64,000 nt of DNA from Nageia nagi. Taxonomy: Eukaryota; Pinophyta. The stretch spans positions 6,944,001-7,008,000 of the forward strand of contig JBITNC010000002.1 in the NCBI GenBank assembly GCA_050084985.1, read 5' to 3'. Position 1 is the stretch's first letter; each line of letters opens with the position of its first letter. Both the position numbers and the translations under genes were made by a program. Shown here piece after piece: positions 56,591-64,000 of the stretch. The notes beneath the pieces were generated by a model, which was not told the DNA's origin, searched no databases, and saw nothing but the letters and a program-made list of their open reading frames with translations.

Positions 56591-56902
56591 TCATAAGTCC
56601 AAGAAATTGCATCTCAAAATTGATGATAAATTTGAAAAAGTATTTTTCTCTTCTTCAGAGCATTTTGATCCAACCTTTATATATTTCCCTAGCTCTACTT
56701 CTAGCTTAATATTACCCTCCTTTTGAATGGTCAAGGATTTGGCCTTTTGAACATCTTTTGAATCAAATAATCTTTCAAAAGAGAGCAATCCTTTTTGTAT
56801 GATATTATTTTTGAGTTGAATTAAATCTGACTCTTGGAAACAATCAGGTAGTTCTTTAATACCAAAAGTATGAGCCACTACTTCATCTAATAGGAAATTC
56901 AT
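56591..56902 (-). pseudogene. Linker region before Gypsy RT
   Basis: 103 open codons, acidic/hydrophobic, with NFLLDEVVAHTFGIKELP near the start. It lies between the RNase H-like domain and RT and may be a spacer of the polyprotein. No domain could be named. Confidence 0.5.
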
Positions 56903-57014
56903 GATATGCTCATTGGAGTCAAATACCTTCTAGAAGTTTGCAGTATTAGGGATTGATGGCCTACATTAGATTTTACTCCAAAGGTACCTCTTTTGTAATG
57001 AGTAGATTGTAATG

Positions 57015-57634
57015 TGCCCCTTACTAGCAAGTGCATCAACAACTTGATTGTACCTCCTAGGAATGGAGATAAAATTAATAGCAAGGAATGACTCTAGTAA
57101 GTCCCATACCCTATTCCTATAGGTCTTTAGATAATGATATTTTGCACTAATCTAGTTTCTAACTTGATTTATGACTAGTCTAGAATTACCATGCATAATT
57201 AGACATCTAATTCCCATGTTAATTGCTCTAGATAGCCCTAAATAAGGGGCTTCATACTTAGCAATATTATTTGTACAAATCCTAGTGAATCTCAATTAGA
57301 ATCTTTTCATGTGTCCCTATGGTAATTTAAAGACAACACCAACTCCACATCCATGTTTACATCTTACCCCATCAAAGTACATTGTCCAGATCTCATACTC
57401 CCTTTTAGTTGTGACTAAAATTAGTTGTGCATTTTCATATAAATAATAGTTTACCATGCCAATATTTGTGACTTGATAATTAAGGTTATTTGCTGAAAGA
57501 AATTTAGTTGTTAATAGTGTTTCATTAAGTGTATCCCTTTCAAACACTTCTACAGGTTTAGGGCCATTCATACAGTTCTGCTTTGTGATATTCTTAAGAT
57601 GAACACTTTTGATACCTTCATTTAGAATCTTCAA
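57015..57634 (-). pseudogene. Second RNase H domain between protease and RT
   Basis: The minus strand reads WTMYFDGVRCKHGCGVGVVF (57388-57320), then after a stop CTNNIAKYEAPYLGLSRA, CLIMHGNSRLVINQVRN, AKYHYLKTYRNRVWDL and IPRRYNQVVDALASKG to ~57020. This is the full motif series of the plant/archaeal-type RNase H (D-G, Y-E-A, G-D-S, N..AD-LA), with the third Asp replaced by Asn. It differs clearly from the Gypsy-type RNase H that follows RT in this element. Its place before RT is unusual: in the Tat-type dual-RNase H elements I know of, it follows the Gypsy RNase H. Confidence 0.8.
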
Positions 57635-57678
57635 TTATTTATTTTGAAAGGGAAGTAAAAGATGTGTATATTTTAAAG

Positions 57679-58149
57679 CTAAGTACCCTCCCAATTTGAT
57701 AGTAAATTATCTAGAAAACAAATTCCAAATAGAGGTGGAAGATCAATAATAATAATATCTTGAATGAAATAGATATCAGGGAATGCATTAAAGGTAATTG
57801 AAACTCCTTTAACACTACCAAAAACATCTACCAAGGAAGAATCTAATTGTATGAATCCATCAATGCATCTCATGATATATAATTTCATTTCATTTGTAAC
57901 AACTTTGGAGATCATGGTAATAGTAGCTTCGGTATCTATCATGTAATTATTAAATATGCAACCTTCTATTCTAATACAAAAATAAAAAGGTGGGGATCTT
58001 CTTATACCTATAGGAGCTAGAGGGACATCATCAGATATTACAAAGACAACATTACTCTCATTTACCCTTTTTTTACTATTTTTTAACTTCAAAGCTTTTT
58101 GCAAAAGGTCCATTTGACTCAAAATACTTAATGCATCAAACATGGTCAT
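57679..58149 (-). pseudogene. Gypsy aspartic protease region
   Basis: A 156-codon open piece. YMIDTEATITMIS near residues 69-81 is at the place of the retropepsin active site (normally D-S/T-G-A-S/T), with Gly replaced by Glu, which should abolish catalysis. A later GICFLDNLL segment resembles the second conserved strand (ILGxDFL). Confidence 0.65.
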
Positions 58150-58649
58150 TTTAAAAGGTGTATTTTTTTCAATTCTTCCACAATGTTATATGGAGCATAA
58201 AGGATATAATTACTTACTTCTATAGGTTGATATGTTTTGAACTACTGAGTAGCCTTTTCCTTATGGTTATCGATGATAAAAGGATATCTCAATGGATGAG
58301 GATTCTCTTTTTTTGGGATTTCTTTTCTAGTCATAGCAGGATTTCTTGCTATAGGGGTAGTGTTACCCAGTTCCTGAGAAATATGACCTAGATGTCTAGG
58401 AAGTTGATTTTCATAATTTTGTGGTTGAATCACAAGAGCCTTAGCTTTTTTTGGTTCAAATTTCATTGTAATGGTTTATTGATTTTGCTAAGCAACTTGG
58501 GGATGTTGTTGAGCTACTAAAGAAGAAGCTCTAATTTGAACACAATTGGCTTATTCTTTAGCATAACCTAAAAGCTAAAAATTAACCATGGTGAGGTCAG
58601 TAGTAGGATCTGGTGTAGGTTATACTATTTGATCTGATTGTAAGCCCAA

Positions 58650-60108
58650 GTATTGGTGTTGATACATAGCACATGAATCTAGAAAATGAAGAGCTTAGCA
58701 TGAAGGGCACCATTTTATAATACCCATAGCATCATTATTTGTAGAACTAGTCATAACTACATTCTCAATTACTTTAGGAAGATTAGGTTATTTTGCTTAG
58801 TTATTCTTAGGCTAAAATCTAGGTTGATACTGATTATCATATCTTCTGTAATTGAAGCCTTGATTCTACCTTTCTTGGAGAGTGAGTTTATTAGTAAGAT
58901 TCCTAATATATACCTCCAATTTCCTTATCATTTCTTCCTTTTGAGACTTAGAATCAGTAATTGTATTAGTAGATACAAGAGTAGGTAGTGTTGGTACTTG
59001 ATTTTGAATGATAGGTTTGGGAGGAGGAAGTGGCAATGCTAACATTCTAGGATGAGCAACTTGTGAAGCTTGTTTAGGAGGTAAATTGGTAAACAAGAGC
59101 ATAATAGTTCTTGTTTGCATCTTTTCAAAGGATACCAAGGTATGTTCAAAGCTATTAGTCATTTGGTAAATATCTAGAAAAGTATCTCCAAAGATAACAA
59201 TAAGCATATTAATATTAGGAAGAAAAGATTTCCTATAATATACTAAAGCTTATGCATTTTTTGGTCTAATCCTAACTGAAATGAATTTTTATATTTTCTC
59301 AAATCTAATATTAAAATCATCAATAGAATCATGAAGATGTCTTTTAATATAAGCTATAAGCCTGAGAAAGTTACTATCATCACCATCTATAGCAAATCTT
59401 TTTATCAAAGCTTGACATAACTCTCCCTAGGTATTTATAGATTAAGAGGTGAGAGTTCTAAACCATTTAGTTTCTTTGCCTTCAAAATAATGTGATAGCA
59501 ATCTGGTCATAACCATTTCATCAATGATATCAAAACTTGAAGCCAAAAGAGGAACATCCTAACAATGCTCATATGATATTTTTCTAGACCCATCATACTT
59601 AGGCAAAATATTGAAAGTTCCTTAGAGAATAGTTAGGAATTATCAAGGACAAACAAAGGATTTCCATTATTCCAAGCAAGGAAATTAGTAGGAATAGGTT
59701 GAGCCATTCTTGGACCAATTATATTAGGTGAAGGATTTTCCAAGGAAAAGCCAAATATGGATTATAACAGAACAACTCTCAAAGGGATTTGAGAAGATAA
59801 AGTTCAGGAAATCTTTCACCTAGTCCTCCTATGAGGAACTAACAACTCTTAAAATCTAGGCTATCAGAGAGAATTTTTGGTACTACTTCTAGTAAGTTTA
59901 CGTTCTAGAGATGCTAAGGTTTGAAATGTTGATTGGTTAATAGCAAAGTCGCTAATAAGGTAACAAAAACCTTATAATCTTTCAAAGCACTAAGTGATAG
60001 CTTACCAAACATAACTATCTAGCCTATTCATGCATACTAAATATGGAATTTACCTTGCATCCCATTGGGCATTCCAAAAATGGACTTTTCTACTTTTGAT
60101 CGATATAA
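58650..60108 (-). pseudogene. Gypsy gag remnant
   Basis: The minus-strand open piece 59207-58866 (113 codons) has an N-terminal helical part, a Pro-rich centre (LPPPKP) and a C-terminal Glu/Lys/Leu helix. Near 58710-58650 a CPSC...H...C arrangement, with a stop after the second Cys, is a decayed zinc knuckle. Upstream gag sequence to the LTR is broken. Gag forms the particle that packages element RNA. Confidence 0.65.
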
Positions 60109-61973
60109 TGTAACCTTAAGGTTTTGGTCTAATCGTGTTCTTCATTGCTTGCAATGGTAGGGTCCTTGAAAGAGCAAAAAGTGGTGGGGAATGCGCTCGT
60201 GTTGGTTTTATGCTCAATCTTCATATTATAGGCTAGTTCATATCTATGGTGAAGGTTAAAAGTAACTATAAAGAGATAAAAAGGCTGAGAGTAATAGGAA
60301 AGAGATAAATACATTAAACTAACAAAGCAAATTATCACTACATATCCTAGATATTGTAGCACAGGAAGCAATCCATAGCCAAGATTAAGAATAGTAAACT
60401 ATTTTACCCTTGGGGTCTCACAATCACAATACACAACCATAATTTAAGATAACACTTCATGCATAGCATCCACAAAATATAACAAACAACCACATATTGC
60501 AAAGGGAAAAACATTATCAAATTGCATTATCGCACATGAAAGTATCTTACACACTTGGGCAAATTTGCTAGAATGTCCGACCCTTGGACCTATAATAGTC
60601 CACTATTTATATATTTACATATGTGATTGGGTGGTTTTCCACCATTAATACACTTAACTAATCTAGTGACTAAGAATACTATAATGAACTATTTACAAAT
60701 GTATAAATTATAATTACAACTATATTAGATTACATAGTGAATGAGTACAATCAACATCAAAATTTGAAAATTTGATAACTTTAAGTTGTTAAACCTTCCA
60801 ACTGTAATCCTTATGATTTATCATTGACTATATTTTCTTAATACTATAGCTAATTATGTTTGCATGGTCTGCCAGCTTGATTGGTACTATCTAGCACTAT
60901 GCTTTATCGACAACCATCCATCTCTCTACAACCATTAATGGTAAACACTATAGTTTTGAGTTACATGGAATAATGAGGGTAATGAATAGTATATCATCGT
61001 AATCCTAGGAAGAACTACTATTTTCATGTGGAAATGAGTCATGGTTGACACATTGATACAACCCCAGGGGTCAAACATTTATGATCAAGTGGATCGAGTG
61101 TTCTTCCCAACTCATTATTCCTTCTCCTGTTTGATGGGTTCTATTTCTTCTTTATGGTATTTAGTGATTGTATGGGCTTACTTAACACCTATCAATTTTA
61201 GGCAAAAGGTGTGATTTCATAAATCAAAATTGGTGGGCTCTATTTGTTTATCTTTTTGAAATATCCCTTGCTGAAAGTCATACTTCTTGCTATTGATTAT
61301 CTTACGACCTGCTGATTTTAGGCCAAAAGTATGATATCATCACTCAAAATTGATGGGCTCTAGGAGATGGATTCTTGAAATGTCTCTTGCACATCTTCAG
61401 TGTATGGTAAAAAATTTCTTTGGAAATCCATGAGCTTTATGCCATCACTCATTGGTAAGTTCAACTCAATAAAGACTCTTATGTATAATAATTTCTAGAA
61501 AGACCTAAGTTCCTACAATACTCAGATTTGAATTAGAAATTTTCTTCCCTTACATACTATGGTATTTCCTATACATGATACATTACTTCTTGAATATGAT
61601 TTTGACACATTAATCATGACCTATGACTCTCAACTTATGTATGATTACTGGAAAACATCAAACTAGACTATGATTAATTTGTAGGACATATTAAAGCACC
61701 CAGTAGATAGCGGTTAAACTTAAAAACAAACTTGGTTAAGCCTTATATACATGAATAGTACCCACACTATTGAAAATACTTGAAACTCTTTTGACTCAAC
61801 AAAAATTTATAAAAAAGAATAAGTATAAGGACTAGACACCTTTCCAACATTTACAAAATATGAAAGGGGAGTAATAAGTGGGTATTAAGAGTATATTTAT
61901 TTGAAATAGATGAAAGAATAAAGAATATAAAAATATTACCATGTACTTAGAGCATAATTTTGAAACAATAACA
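60109..61973 (-). repeat. Gypsy 5' LTR
   Basis: In element orientation it starts TGTTATTG at 61973 and ends GGTTACA at 60109. It contains the uninterrupted site (CATTATCGCACATG near 60523-60536) where Copia-1 entered the other LTR. Confidence 0.9.
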
Positions 61974-62204
61974 AGGATATCCTCTATTTATAGGGCAAAA
62001 TCCTTCGTTGGATTATCCTTTTAACCAATGTACAATGTCATGCTATGTTTCACTCTTTTACCCATGGGGCATGCTCATGAGATGGAGTGAAGGACAAGTT
62101 ACATTATCTTATTCACAAATACTTAAAACGTATCTAAGGATACTTTTAAGTATTAGTTAATTTACATGAAGAAACCTTATAATAATGCATTATACATTCC
62201 AACA
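61974..62204 (-). repeat. 3' LTR of Copia-3, truncated
   Basis: The minus strand starts TGTTGGAATGTATAATG at 62204 after CATTAAGGGGAG. It includes TATAAATAGAGGA near 62000-61988 and is interrupted right after it by the Gypsy LTR edge. Confidence 0.8.
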
Positions 62205-62709
62205 CTCCCCTTAATGCAATATTGGGGTAGAGCGAAGAGGAGAGAAGAAAAAGAGAGTTAGAGAGAGTTCACCTCCATAGAAATACAATTTAAGATGATA
62301 ACATTTAAATATTTAAGAAATAATCAAGATATTATATTGAGGCTCACTACTTTACCATTTGATAAATAGTTTACAATACAATCATTAACTACAACTGGTT
62401 TCATTATACAAAGTAGTTATTCAACAAAAACGTTCACATGATGAGCCTCCATGAGCCTACCCACTAGAAGTAGGTAACTTGCACTCTCAAGAAGAAACTT
62501 GAAAAATCCAAGAAACTCATAAACAATATTAGTTAGATGTATCATATGAACATTCATATCAGTATAAGATAAATGAATTAATTAATGTCTTCCATAAACT
62601 GATCAATGGTGCAATATAAGTCATCATGAAGATGCCAAGCCAATACTCATAGTCACCTATTATATCAAAAATATATGTTGATCAACATAAAAAATAGAGC
62701 ATAAGCACA

Positions 62710-62850
62710 TACAAGTTCCTCATATATGGATAACTAAATAGTACCAAAATGCGCATACCAGTTCCTCACATATGGATAAATGAAATAGTGCTAGCAGAAG
62801 CCATCATATGCTAAGAAAATATACAACTAGTTCCTCACACAAAATGAATT
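62710..62850 (-). repeat. Diverged hairpin units of Copia-3
   Basis: Three units related to the arrays of Copia-1 and Copia-2, with the common word GTGAGGAACT on the minus strand. Pairings AGTT/AACT (62714-62717 with 62732-62735) and TAATTC/GAACTA (around 62827-62850, one mismatch) remain; one unit near 62760-62781 has a mismatch. Stems are more decayed than in the other two elements, as expected for an old copy. Confidence 0.6.
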
Positions 62851-62929
62851 AACCACAAAAGTGTACACAAAATATCCTTCTAGGTATGAATTTTTCATCA
62901 TATATATGAATTAAACAAGAATTCAACCT

Positions 62930-64000
62930 TCACTCCCCCTTGAGAGAAACTTCACCAACCTAATAGATTCCCTGAGCTTGTAGAATTAAGCTTTAGGAAG
63001 GGACTTGGTGAACAAATTAGTGAAGTTTATGATTGATGAAAAATAATACAATGGTAATATTCCATATAAAACCTTCTCCTTGATAAAATATATTTATATT
63101 TCAACATGTTATTTTCTCTAATGGGAAATAATATTCTTTTCCGAAGCAATAGTCAACTGATTATCTAAAGAAATCTAAGATGGGTGAGATTGCTTATACC
63201 CAATTTCTTTTAGAAGATGCTTTAACCAAATAGCTTCTTGGGTCACAAATCATATGGTTTAGTATTTTTCCTCTATTATAGAGAGATAAATAGTAGGATG
63301 CTTCTTGTATGCCTAAGAGATAGCACCTAAACCAATGTTAAACACATAAGTAGAAGTTGATTTTCTATCATCTCTATCTTCCCCATATTTAGAATATGAG
63401 TACCCTAAGAGATAAAATAAGGGCATTTTGAAATGTTTGAAATTGAGATCCTTTATTCTTGCAACATGCTTCAAAATTTGCTTAACAACATTGAGGTGGT
63501 CAACATATGATTTATGCATAAATTATGTCATAAGATTTATTGCAAAGGTAATAACTAGCTTGGAGATAGTTAAATAAAGAAGACTACCAATTAATTTCCT
63601 ATAAGATGTAGCACATGCCAATTGAGATTTAGAGCTAAGAGTTAAAGAGATTATAGGAGAGACTAGGATCATAATAATTTTCCAACCCTTCATTCTAAAT
63701 ATTTTTAAACTATCTGAGATATACTTAGATTGACTAAGGTAAGTACAATTCTTATAGTACTACACTTGCATACCAAGGTAGCAGTGCAAGATACCAAGAT
63801 TAGTCATTTTAAATATTGCATTAAATTTGGATATGCACTCTTGGATGATTTTTTTATTATTTTCTATGATCAAAATATCATCCATATAGAGAAGAATCAA
63901 GATCAAATCTTATTTCTAATTGAGCACATATAAATTTGAATCAAAAAAGCACTCAAAAAACCCAATATTTTCAAAGTACCTTGAAATATTTTTATATGAA
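62930..64000 (-). pseudogene. Copia-3 RT/RNase H remnant
   Basis: The open piece 63519-63313 (68 codons) reads MHKSYVDHLNVVKQILKHV and KYGEDRDDRKSTSTYVFNIG, matching Copia-1 46189-46395 closely. The minus strand near 63895-63870 gives LLYMDDILI, the RT active site. Near 62945 the end-of-pol GW..F.QGGV is recognisable. Frames shift in between. Confidence 0.8.

Larger units (their letters stand above)
42399..61973 (-). mobile_element. Large Ty3/Gypsy element, minus strand, split by Copia-1
   Basis: The LTRs are 42399-42820 plus 48120-49561 (1864 bp) and 60109-61973 (1865 bp); without the Copia-1 insertion the element is ~14.3 kb. The minus-strand order is gag, zinc knuckle, protease, RNase H, reverse transcriptase, RNase H, integrase and a long extra reading frame. 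This RT-RH-INT order is Ty3/Gypsy, and the size with an extra 3' ORF recalls the Tat/Ogre/Athila group. All genes carry stops. The 5-bp flanks differ (TATAA left, AGGAT right), and no TGG-type PBS directly follows the 5' LTR. Confidence 0.85.
61974..64000 (-). mobile_element. Copia-3: minus-strand Copia, runs off the window
   Basis: The minus order from the window edge is RT (YMDD near 63880), RNase H (63519-63313 and beyond), pol end near 62940, hairpin units 62850-62710, polypurine tract 62213-62205 and a 3' LTR cut at 61974 by the Gypsy LTR. Pol and 3' leader are relatives of Copia-1. Frames are broken, so it is older and dead. Confidence 0.85.

Overview
This is a repeat-dominated, AT-rich nuclear segment from a seed plant. 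The organism is inferred, not shown. One host gene spreads about 1.4 kb of coding sequence over 13.3 kb, and nearly everything else is old, nested LTR retrotransposons and LINEs, which suits a large-genome plant such as a conifer. No bacterial genes, rRNA, tRNA, CRISPR or origin was seen.

The only clear host gene is on the minus strand: four exons between 35966 and 22684 that together encode a 472-residue SNM1/Apollo-type DNA-repair nuclease (metallo-beta-lactamase plus DRMBL). All splice sites are GT-AG and all metal-binding motifs are present. Introns 1 and 3 hold LTR-element debris, and a LINE starts about 330 bp upstream of the ATG.

Layout. 1-1588: an LTR copy of the large Gypsy family, with a 53-bp tandem array. 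1594-4692: a non-autonomous element with two ~1.2 kb LTRs, a PBS and a ~640 bp interior. 5347-7800: several 3' tails of one LINE family. 9074-14705: a Copia-type element (Copia-2) that lacks pol and carries two tandem arrays and a Pro-rich/coiled-coil ORF remnant. 14950-17283: a LINE pseudogene. 17345-21417: a degraded minus-strand Copia (Copia-4). 22684-35966: the host gene. 36300-42398: a degraded L1-type LINE. 42399-61973: a minus-strand Ty3/Gypsy element (~14.3 kb without its insertion), whose left LTR is split by a younger Copia (Copia-1, 42821-48114, TSD ATTAT). 61974-64000: a minus-strand Copia (Copia-3) that runs off the window.

Most notable signals. First, the Copia elements carry an array of short hairpins near the 3' end whose stems covary within and between elements (46842-47130, 13691-13836; weaker at 62710-62850). 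Second, the Gypsy element has a second RNase H between protease and reverse transcriptase, and a long unrecognised reading frame after integrase. Third, Copia-2 holds a 45-bp tandem array that reads as a 15-residue peptide repeat and begins with an ATG.
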